From the NCBI GenBank assembly GCA_027972325.1, contig JAPMOS010000187.1:22501-58934 (forward strand): 36,434 nt of DNA, written 5' to 3'. This DNA comes from Paratrimastix pyriformis (Eukaryota > Preaxostyla > Paratrimastigidae). The position numbers and the translations under genes were made by a program. Positions 28,248-36,434 of this stretch are shown piece by piece. Each line of letters opens with the position of its first letter. Position 1 is the stretch's first letter. The notes under the pieces were generated by a model that searched no databases, was not told where the DNA came from, and worked only from the letters and a program-made list of their open reading frames with translations.

Positions 28248-29251
28248 GATTAATATAACAATAGATTATATTAAATCAAAAACAACAAAAGTTAAAATAG
28301 AGTGGCTGCTTTAACTTAAGCATCCACATATTAAACACTGCAAAGGCTAAAAAGGACACTTGAAAAGCAATGCTGCGTAACAATAGTTGTTCGCTACGAT
28401 ACTCTCGGGCGGAAGGATTTGTGGTCACTTGAAATCCCGGGTTCGTAGTGACGTGCAAAAAAGCACGGACGATATGAACTGTAAGTTCACACGTAACTGA
28501 AACTATGTTACCGTTATCGCTCTTCATATTGGTATTTTTTGCCTTCTAAGCAACTTACATGTTCTCCTTCACGAGTTCGGAGAACGAGGGACAGCCTTCG
28601 GGTTTGTTTGGGGAAGAGATTACTCGGCTATCCCACCAATTCCATGGATGTATTCTGTTCAGTGATAGCCTGCGAAACACTTTTAGCGCTTATCAGTGCT
28701 TCCGGTTCTATTTGAACAAAATTCATTTGATGCTAAGCTCAATTCATGAGAAAACAACGCTGCGAAACACAATTGATATCTGAATGTGTTCCCGTCATTA
28801 TTTAATCACTGCATGGCTTCTCATCAAAACATCCAACCATTCAGTCGGCTTGTGCAATGCACACAGATGTGTGCATTCGAATGAATGGTGCTACCATTCA
28901 TTGCATGTATATGGTTGATAGAATAGCACCTTTATGTGGTACTACTCCATAATTACTATATTTCATAATTCTTTAAGCCATTTTTATAAAATAATTTGAG
29001 CTATAGGCATTATTTCATGTCACTTTGCTGAGCCTTCAGTGATCCTGATTGAAATTTTGCTCATCTTGAGCCTGTATCTAAAAATCACTACTTTCTCATT
29101 TTGCCTCTTCTTGGTGCCATATCTACTCAAATTCATCAAAAGTAACATATCCATTGGATATATTAGCTAAAATTGAAACAAAACAACTCAGAAATCAATG
29201 AGATACTCATAAAGAGCATCCTTATCTTCCTTCTGTATCTTCTTATGGTTT
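28248..29251. other. 1-kb stretch between VLTF3-like and GIY-YIG genes
   Basis: No convincing gene. Frames of 83 residues (28276-28527, minus) and 74 residues (28559-28783, plus) are conserved with copy 0 but only because the copies are near-identical. The sequence ctgcgaaacac occurs twice (near 28670 and 28760). The stretch includes the double-hairpin copy R at 28857-28906. It may hold regulatory sequence. Confidence 0.45.
28857..28906. repeat. Double-hairpin mini-element, copy R
   Basis: A 50-base block with two stem-loops: a perfect 8-bp stem (atgcacac-agat-gtgtgcat) and a perfect 10-bp stem (aatgaatggt-gct-accattcatt). It matches the block at 19977-20028. The inverted counterpart in copy 0 (around 6690-6705) lacks it, so it looks inserted. 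A flanking tgca at 28853-28856 and 28902-28905 might be a 4-bp target duplication. Confidence 0.75.
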
Positions 29252-29941
29252 TTATCTTATCAAAAGCATTTGCTTGTATTGCTCTTTGTTCGTCTTAGCT
29301 GAAATGCCTAAGTAGGTAATTGATGACTGCAAACTGTTCAATGTCTTCCTGAGTTGTGGAGGTAAGAGCTTCTTTGACTCTCCATACTCAAATACGAGGT
29401 CATCAAACGTAAAACTGCTCTCACATCTTTGTTTAACCTGATTTGGATTCAATTTCAATGCTACACTGCATGCATATAGTGACTTGTATATTGTTTTCGT
29501 ACCATCTGTCTTATTTGTCACTATTACTTGAGTCCTTGCTCCTTTCACATATTTCTCCTTCTTCTTGTATTCTCTCGGCTTATAGTTCGACAAATCTTTG
29601 CAAAAGGTCTTCTTGTATTTCTCCTGTTGATATTCTTTGCGCTCATCTTCAGTTCGGCATGCTTTAATCATGTTCAACATCTTGAATCCCTTTTCTGTGT
29701 ATTCTTTGATGTATTTCTCTTCTATCTCTTTAATGTTCTCACAATCACAAATTGCTTCAATTTCTTCAATGGTGAACTTGTCAACTCCTACCTCTCTCAT
29801 TCTGCTGTAAAGCATATGTGTGCATCCACTCTTGACATGTGTTTTATGCACTGCCCATCTCGAACGGATGTTCTTAGTTGAACCTATATACAATTCATTC
29901 GGCTCAACAGTGTTGACTATCTTATATATGTAGTATTTCAT
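29252..29941 (-). CDS. GIY-YIG endonuclease
   Basis: The frame encodes 229 residues. The N-terminus has 'YYIYKIVN', then 'ELYIGSTKNIRSRW' with the conserved Tyr-Ile-Gly and Arg, and a His-containing helix, the standard order of the GIY-YIG nuclease core (about residues 1-85). A Lys/Glu-rich linker and a C-terminal helical domain follow ('KSLYACSVALKLNPNQVKQRC'), which fits a helix-turn-helix DNA-binding role. Such nucleases are common in giant viruses, virophages and Polinton-like elements as homing or recombination enzymes. The partial copy at 6286-6574 covers only the C-terminal domain. Confidence 0.85.
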   Translation of the reverse strand: MKYYIYKIVNTVEPNELYIGSTKNIRSRWAVHKTHVKSGCTHMLYSRMREVGVDKFTIEEIEAICDCENIKEIEEKYIKEYTEKGFKMLNMIKACRTEDERKEYQQEKYKKTFCKDLSNYKPREYKKKEKYVKGARTQVIVTNKTDGTKTIYKSLYACSVALKLNPNQVKQRCESSFTFDDLVFEYGESKKLLPPQLRKTLNSLQSSITYLGISAKTNKEQYKQMLLIR

Positions 29942-29980
29942 TTTACTATACTATAGTATTAGATAATATTTCAACTGTAT

Positions 29981-30313
29981 TTAAGTCACTTTCATTTTTT
30001 GATTTTCGGATGGTGCTTCCAAATTGTATCTCCTGCTTTGCTCTCTGCACTGTTTCTGTAACTCTCCATACACAACAGTTTCTTCTAATAATGCCTCTAA
30101 TAGGTTAGTTATGTCTTTCATTGAGCGTTCAATTGATGTCAGTTTAGCATTCATCTTGTCAAATGTTGACTGTTGATATGGTTCCATAATAATGAACGCT
30201 GATAAAATTTCACTTAGTCTTCGATTGCTCCATTTTAATCCGGTAATGTCCATAAGCGTAACTATCAGTCTTGTTTCTGAGATACCTTTTATCATCATAA
30301 GAGCACAATGCAA
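29981..30313 (-). CDS. Small coiled-coil protein
   Basis: The frame encodes 110 residues, and starts downstream of the first Met are possible (a Met at about residue 43, 'MEPYQQS'). Residues about 50-85 form a likely coiled coil ('FDKMNAKLTSIERSMKDITNLLEALLEE'-type heptads), followed by a charged tail. No family. It is placed between the polymerase and the GIY-YIG nuclease on the same strand. Confidence 0.45.
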   Translation of the reverse strand: MHCALMMIKGISETRLIVTLMDITGLKWSNRRLSEILSAFIIMEPYQQSTFDKMNAKLTSIERSMKDITNLLEALLEETVVYGELQKQCREQSRRYNLEAPSENQKMKVT

Positions 30314-30370
30314 ACTTGTTCACTGATACTGCATAGAGTTGGTGATATTTGCTTTGAATTGCACAGAACT

Positions 30371-32091
30371 TCACCTTAGGATGTGCCTTATCAATCTCTT
30401 CATCATTCTTTTCTCCATCTCTTCATTCTTTTTCTTCATCTCTTCGTCAATCTCTTCATCAATCTCTTCATCATTCTGTTTGCGTTTTGGCTTCAGACAT
30501 TCTGAGTTCAAACAGTCCATGAACCTTTTGTGTGATAATTCCTGTTTAATTGCTGACTTCTTCACACCTTTGCATTTGGCATGCTTCTCTTCATCACCTT
30601 CTATGACATATGAATACATCTTCGAACGTAATCCACAGAACTCTATGATTTGCTTGCCTTTGGCTTCATCCTTGAACTTTCCAATCTTGGCAATGTTCTT
30701 TTCGCTGAATAGCGCATTGTCCTCTGGATAATTGGATGTATCGAGTTCGTCTTCAAATTCTTTCATATCTTCATATATGTCTTCTGTCTCCACTGCAACA
30801 CATAAACTGTCAGTATCTGTGAATAGCAATTTGACTTTGTCTCCATACTTTGCTTTGAGTGTGTTGTAGTAAAAGTCATACATGTGCATCTTGGATAAGT
30901 CTAATATTGATTGCCCAACTGCTATTGGCATGTTCAATTTGACTGATGTCTGTCTTGCATGTATGCCTACGAGTTTATCTCCAAATATCACTGTCTTCTC
31001 ATAATTTGGCTTGGCTACGAGCTTACGTGCCTTCTCCTCACTGGATGTTAGTGTAAAGTTGATGTGAGAACGATTGTTCTGCATGGTTTTTCCAAAGACT
31101 GCATTGTTGGCTAATTTGAATAGTGCCTTCTCGAATTCATTCTTTGTTTTTGAACGCTCGTTGGTATTGAATCCTATGTAGTCTTCTAACCAATCATCTT
31201 GTTTAAAACTCATCACTCTTTTGACTGCTTTCAGTTCCATTCCTAAACTCAAATATAGCTGGAGTGCACGATAATGCACAACATAATCAGTCTTGTCTTC
31301 AAAATCACAAATCAACTTCTCAACTTTTGCCTGCTTTAGGCTTAAATTCGTCTTCAACAACTTCTGGTATTCAGATAACTTTTCATCTTCTACAACCTTC
31401 TTGCATGGTGCTAATGGATAATCATTGTGCATGTCATGTAGTTCTTTTGGATATGATAAATCCACTTCTAATATGTAGCCTCTATCTCCATTCTTGTCTA
31501 ATGACATTATCTTGCTCTTCGTGAACTTGCTTACGTTCTTTTCCCATTGAAAATCAGTCGTTGGTAGTCTATAACTCATTGCTTTGCCGTAAAGGTTGTT
31601 AGCATCGAGATACAGAATGTACACCGTTTTGCCCTCTTGTTGTATGTCTTCACGTACTTGTTGTTGGCTTGACAATATCTGTTCGTTATCATTGAAATCC
31701 CTCCTCGAATACCCTTCTCAATAAACAAATGCATGTCCATTTGTGTGTCATTAAATAAGTCTAACTCCACCTTCGAACGCTTCAGTGCCGCATCCCATGA
31801 CATTGCTGGTAATGACACGTAACATACCGGATCGAGCCCGTAATTTTTTATACACATGCTACGAAACTTTTCGAAGACATCTGCTAATAGTAACACATCA
31901 GTTTTAAGGTATATGTCATGATAATCACCTAACGTTTCACATTCAAATGTGTTCCATACTGTCTGTGCATGTGCATAATCTTCATCAGATATGGCTTTAT
32001 CGTTTAGTTTACTGTAAAATGCTTCCTTTGGTGGCAATTCAGTCTCATCGAACTTCTCCATTGTGTTCAAATAGTCATATGGATAAACACC
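30371..32091 (-). pseudogene. Protein-primed family B DNA polymerase (Polinton type), C-terminal part
   Basis: The polymerase domain of a Polinton/adintovirus-type pPolB. Upstream part: 'YPYDYLNTMEKFDE', 'KTDVLLLADVFEKFR' and 'MSWDAALKRSKVELDL', with 'GIRGGIS'. Catalytic blocks: A 'LDANNLYGKAM' (about 31580-31610), B 'KLANNAVFGKTM' (about 31084-31118) and C 'FTDTDSL' (about 30801-30829). The family's usual tail 'FCGLRSKMYSYVIEG' and 'KGVKKSAIKQEL' follow, then a low-complexity Glu/Lys/Met end. The N-terminal exonuclease half is absent because copy 2 begins at 32092 inside the gene. There is about one further break, so this copy is dead. It would copy the genome from a protein primer on the terminus. 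Confidence 0.9.
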
Positions 32092-32993
32092 AGTAGTTAT
32101 AAAAGGAGAGTTCTGAGACAATCGATTTTCACACACAATTTTTTACGCTTGCGTTGTTATTTGAGGCAAAAATCGATTTCTTCAGAACAAAATCTTTTTT
32201 TCTCATTATTTTTTATTGAAAAGGAGCATTTTATTTTATCAGCTTTGAATGATTTAAGCATTAATTTTCTCGAGCTACAAACGTTATTTGAGGCAAAAAT
32301 CGAATTCTTCAGAGCAAAATCTTTTTTCTCAATGTTTTTTAAGTAAAACGAGCATTTTATTTTAATCAGCTTTGAATGATTTAAGCATCAATTCATTCGA
32401 GCTACAAACGAAATTAGAGGCAAAAAGCGAATTCTCCATGCATTTTCAATTTTTTTTCCATTTTTTGTCCCAGAAATTATTTTGCCATTTTTGTCAAATC
32501 AAACAATTCAATCATCTTAAGCATCAAACGAAAGAGAATTCAATCAGAAACAGCTTATCTCTTCATTCAAAATAAAATTGTGACAAAAGTGCTTTTCAAA
32601 AGTGATCATTAAATAATGCATCAATCTTAAGTAAATGATGCATTCTTTTTGATTGAATCAGCTCAAATAATTGATTCTAAGAAAATGGAAAAGTATGACA
32701 AAATGATAAAACAATATGAAATTTGATTTCAGCACCGAGCCCTTTAAAGCGAAAATTTACTCAGCTTTGACATGAATTGAAAGAGAAATCAATCAGATTT
32801 ACCTTCTATTTCAAAGAGATAAAAAACAGCGTTTCATCATTTGAGCTCTGAGTGTTTTAAGATGATAATTCAATGAGCAACTGATGATATAATGAGGAAT
32901 ATCTCATCAGGATGCGCACTCATGAGAATCACTGAATCAGTAAAGGTATTTTAAGAAAAATTATTATCTATAGTTAGTATATAATAACCAGTA
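32092..32993. repeat. Subterminal repeat region of copy 2
   Basis: Counterpart of 8553-9447, with the same tandem units (starting gttatttgag near 32156 and 32283) and no gene. Together with the copy 1 sequence it marks the candidate element terminus. Confidence 0.8.
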
Positions 32994-33656
32994 ATGTCAA
33001 GCAAGCAATCTGTTGAGTCTGATATGCCAGTTGTGATCATTCCGAATGATTTTGTAGTGAAGCGTGTCAATTGAAGCATTATCTGAATCATCCAGGAAGC
33101 AAGAAGACAATGAAGATGTGTCACATTGAACATAATGGTAGTAACCTATTAGTTCAGACGCCACAAATCGACTTAGGACCTTATGGAGTGAACTTTACGA
33201 GAACACTAAAACCATCAGGTTACCAGTTGAGAATGTAGGCGATGACTTTAAGAAGATGATAGACAAGCTCGAGAAGTACTGTCAAAACAATGTGGAAAGC
33301 ATTGTGAATGGTACTTTTGAAGAAGGCAAACCAGATGAATTTCAATACAAATCATTTGCCAAGACGAGTGATAATGACAAGTTTCGAGCTACTATAAAGT
33401 AGCAGTTGGATATGCAGATACACTGTATCCGAGTGTCTTCCGAAAAGATGAAGATGGTGAGGTAAAACAGGACACAACAATAACAAACGAGGATTTACGG
33501 AAAGCCGTCAATCCAGGAGCACAGTTAAAATGATAGTCCAACTTAAAGTATGGGTTGATGATAAGCAGCATTATGGAATCTCAGCCTCATGCAAACAGCT
33601 ACTTATAGTGAAAGAAGGGAAGAAGAAAGCAGACAATTCAAAGTCTCTTTTGCTTA
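32994..33656 (+). pseudogene. Candidate ssDNA-binding gene, copy 2
   Basis: Counterpart of 9448-10122, at the same distance from the element start. It is broken in several places, so no full product is expected. Confidence 0.8.
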
Positions 33657-36434
33657 AATATTGGTAGCTTGTCGTACATTGTTTATCTTCCATGTAGCCT
33701 TCAGTGTTGAGTCATCAGCGAGATAGAATGCCATTTTACCATTATCAATTGAAGAAGGTTGAGTAGTTTCGAACGTAACAGAAATCATCTGTCTGATTTC
33801 CGCTACAGCAGTTTTAAGTGTTTCTATTTGAGCTTTTAATGACATGTTTTCATCAGTGAGTGAATCACAATGTGCCTTTAGTTTTTCATCTCATTGAGCA
33901 TCATGAAAGGCAAACGATCTTGTCGAATACCTTCAACAGCGCCATCCTTGTAATATACTAAATCAGGACATACATCAACACATTCTTCAGCTATTAGACC
34001 ATAGCATTTGACCTTTTCTCATCAGCCTTGTAATTGAAATTGACGGGACGTAACTTATATAAATATGACGTATCAGCCATATCCATTACGTTTTCCTTGT
34101 ATCGAATTGAGGATGTAGGAACATGTATTTTCCAGTAGTATCGATGTACATTTGCAGAGAATCACCAGTTGATTGAGCAGTAGCTAATATGACAGGTGAA
34201 GTCACACGAGTCTTACCAAAGTTAATCACATTAGCCCTCCAACATTAAAAACAACTCCAAAGTTAGCGTTATTTGCATTAAAGTATGAACTTGTAGTATC
34301 ACCAGAAATGTTAATAAGATTATTATTCGATGAGATATTAGTGGAAGAGCCACTATTAGCAGCGAGAGACTGTGCAGAAGTGGAAGTTGGTAGTTGTGGT
34401 GATATTACCATTTGCATCACTATATAGATATCCGGAGGTGTTGTTAGGTAGTTTTGCCACCATTCAGTGTTGCCATGCCACGTAGCCAAAGATTACCACT
34501 GTTTGCATTGCATGAGAGGTTCATGACATTGTCACTATTTTCGAATATCATACCGCAGTTAGCATTGTTATATGCACGAAGTCGAAGTGCTTGACCAGAG
34601 AAATCATTTCCAACGCATGCAGTTGAATTGTCAAATGAAGTGGTTGCAGATAAGCGCCCCAGGCGTTATCAACAGTTCCATTGAAACCAATTCTAAGCCG
34701 AGATTTGCGGAAGAAGCAGGTGAACTGATTTTAGGGCTTGCCAAATTTCCACCAGCCGTCAGCAGTCCACGAGTCCAGAAAGTACCAGTGTTAGCATTTG
34801 CAGAGAAGTTGCATACATTGTTTGAGTTTTCGAAGATTATTCCAGTTGAAGAACTGTCATAGACACGGAATCGAATTGCATTGTTCATATCAAAGCCGGC
34901 GCATGCAGAACCAGTACCAGAAGTCAGCATTTGCACCAGAGCTTTGATAAATGCCCCAGTTTGTGTTACCATAAGGATACATTGATATTTTGAGAGAGCC
35001 AGTGTTTGAGCCAATAAATGGACATTCAAATGGAAATGCAGTCTTAACTTTATTGGAATATATAGAGTACAGTTGCGCCAATAGTGAATGTATGATTTGG
35101 AGAAGTGTCATTAGCATTGTAATCACTATTGTATTTTATGTTGCCTTTGACTTAATAGTGAAGGTAGTGTTATCAGCATTTTCGAATGTGGTGTCAGTGG
35201 AATTTACTGTGAAGTTACCTATTTTGAGAGAAGTATTAAGAGGAATTATGTTGTCAACAGCTATTGGATTGTTTATGATTAAGTTGCCACCAGTAGTTGT
35301 TATTGAATTAGCCGTTACAGCGAGTGGAAAGCACCAGTTACAACATATCCAGATGAGTCAGTTCCGAGGATTGGAGCATCTGTTATTGTAGTCTTTAGAG
35401 TTCCAGTGCATAGAACAGCACCGATAGAATTGCATGAGATAGCAGCAGGAACACTCAATGTTGCACCAGTAGGAGCCACTTTATCAGCTACCACAGTAGC
35501 ACAGTATATTTTGCTATTAGCATCACGTTGCACAATTGTTGAAGGCGCATTAGGAATAGATAAAGAGGCTATTTTGCATCAGTCACAGCTCCATCAACGA
35601 TATCAGTCGATATGATTTTAGATAGCCAATTCACCAGTTGCAGTGGAATGAACTATATTAGCAGAAGCCATTGTAGGAATGATAATTTTTCCAGCATCAT
35701 TCACTTGGAACAATGTAGAGGCGCCATTGTTTGTAGTTACAGTGAAGTTTTTGCCCGTTTCATTATTGTCATTATCAATATCAATGTTTACATTACCATT
35801 TGATTGAATCTGTTTCCAGAAGTCACTGATTTGACAGAGTTTGCTAATACAGTGTTTGCAGAGATTGTTTACTTTAGTGTCACCACTTGCATTTCTAAGA
35901 ACAATATAGGCAGAACTTGCATCAGTAGCAGTTGTAGCAGAGTTAGCTATTTTTCCAGCGGTGCTAATAGTGTTAAGTTTAGAATCATTAATTGTGCCAT
36001 CAGTAATATCAGAATTTATCAAAGTTGATGATGACATATTTCCAGAGGCGTCACAATGAACCAATCCAGCGGTGGTAAAGAGGTGATTTGTGCATTAGTT
36101 GCGGTGATTTTTCCAGAAGCCAGAAGAACATTATTAACTGAAGTGCCGGCAGACATTTCTGTGATGGTATTGTATTTAGCAGTGGTTGATTCATTTGCAG
36201 CAGAATTCTTCCAGCATTGAGAAGTAGCATCATAAAGCAGTATTTGTTTATCGACAAGTCCAGTTGACACATCCACATTAGACAGTCCAATTGACATGTC
36301 AGGAATAGGAGCAGAAGGCAAAATGACATCACTATTGAATTTGACGAGTCCATTAAATGTAGTTTCACCATTGACTGTATGAGTTCCACCATTGATTGTA
36401 AGATTGTTTCAACACAGTTTCTCCATCAATAGTC
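33654..36434 (-). pseudogene. Fibre gene, copy 2 (start beyond window)
   Basis: Counterpart of the fibre gene of copy 1, without the LINE. It carries the S74 chaperone region near the left end and the beta-repeat body, continues past the window end and is broken in many places. The intact target sequence of the LINE lies at 34883-34893. Confidence 0.85.

Larger units (their letters stand above)
8553..32091 (+). mobile_element. Copy 1: Polinton/Maverick-like virus-like element, main copy
   Basis: Left end: 8553, where the sequence starts AGTAGTTATAAAAGG. The same base begins copy 2 at 32092, and flanks differ on the two sides, so this is a genuine element boundary. Polinton ends typically begin AG, which fits. 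The right end is not in the window because copy 2 interrupts the polymerase gene at 32091. Without the LINE the visible part is about 19.3 kb and holds genes for replication, packaging, capsid and fibre. Several genes look whole and a few are broken (roughly three or more breaks besides the LINE and the copy-2 insertion). High similarity to copy 2 suggests a young age. Confidence 0.85.
32092..36434 (+). mobile_element. Copy 2: second element copy, same orientation, runs off the window
   Basis: Matches copy 1 from 8553 onward (without the LINE) to the window end, in the same orientation, starting at the same base. It includes the 127-bp repeats, the ssDNA-binding gene and the fibre gene. Substitutions are few, but there are many small length differences, so its two genes are broken in several places. 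The right end, the other terminus and the rest of the polymerase gene it interrupts lie outside the window. Confidence 0.9.

Noticed and set aside
28430-28470. tRNA-like T-loop words (gggttcgta)
   Set aside because: No cloverleaf with matching acceptor and anticodon stems could be found around it.
8553-36434. Circular virus genome read as a head-to-tail tandem
   Set aside because: The polymerase lacks its N-terminal half at the 32091 junction and the sequence left of 8553 is LINE, so the junctions do not close a circle.

Overview
The window looks like nuclear DNA of a eukaryote, probably a GC-rich protist or alga; I cannot name the species. A G/C-rich, microsatellite-laden host flank (1 to about 6285) abuts at 6286 a much more A/T-rich block made of several copies of one large virus-like DNA element of the Polinton/Maverick kind. 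That block contains a protein-primed family B DNA polymerase, an A32-type packaging ATPase, a candidate double-jelly-roll capsid protein, a fibre with an endosialidase-type chaperone tail and a GIY-YIG nuclease. Two further genes recall nucleocytoplasmic large DNA viruses: a candidate VLTF3-like zinc-ribbon factor and a candidate myristoylated L1/E248R-type membrane protein.

Layout. 1-6285: host flank with degenerate tandem repeats, two remnants resembling Tnp2/CACTA-type transposases (about 1640-3110 plus strand, 5186-6247 minus strand), a fragment of a retroelement nuclease-like domain (minus strand, 3420-3900), several (AC)n arrays and (GGGAC)n minisatellites. 6286-8431: a partial, inverted copy of the element (copy 0), matching 27089-29489. 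8432-8552: a scrap of a LINE AP-endonuclease. 8553-32091: the main copy (copy 1), interrupted at 11371-15592 by a 5'-truncated LINE with an 11-bp target duplication and an (AC)n tail. 32092 to the window end: a second, same-orientation copy (copy 2) that starts at exactly the base corresponding to 8553, sits inside the polymerase gene of copy 1 and runs off the window.

Copy 1 reads, left to right: a 0.9-kb subterminal region with 127-bp tandem repeats, a candidate ssDNA-binding protein (+), fibre (-), membrane protein (-), acidic protein (-), packaging ATPase (+), capsid protein (+), small beta-rich protein(s) (+), small basic protein (-), basic protein (+), an obscure 1.2-kb stretch, Cys-rich membrane protein (-), myristoylated membrane protein (+), basic protein with an LRGG tail (+), a 305-residue protein (+), VLTF3-like factor (-), a 1-kb stretch, GIY-YIG nuclease (-), coiled-coil protein (-) and the C-terminal half of the polymerase (-). 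The genes fit replication (polymerase, ssDNA binding), late transcription (VLTF3-like), packaging (ATPase), particle building (capsid, fibre) and possibly entry (two anchored membrane proteins). As a whole the element is a fossil: some genes look whole, others are broken, and its two repeated parts are very similar, so the duplications look young. The simplest reading is nesting: element into LINE, LINE into element, element into element.
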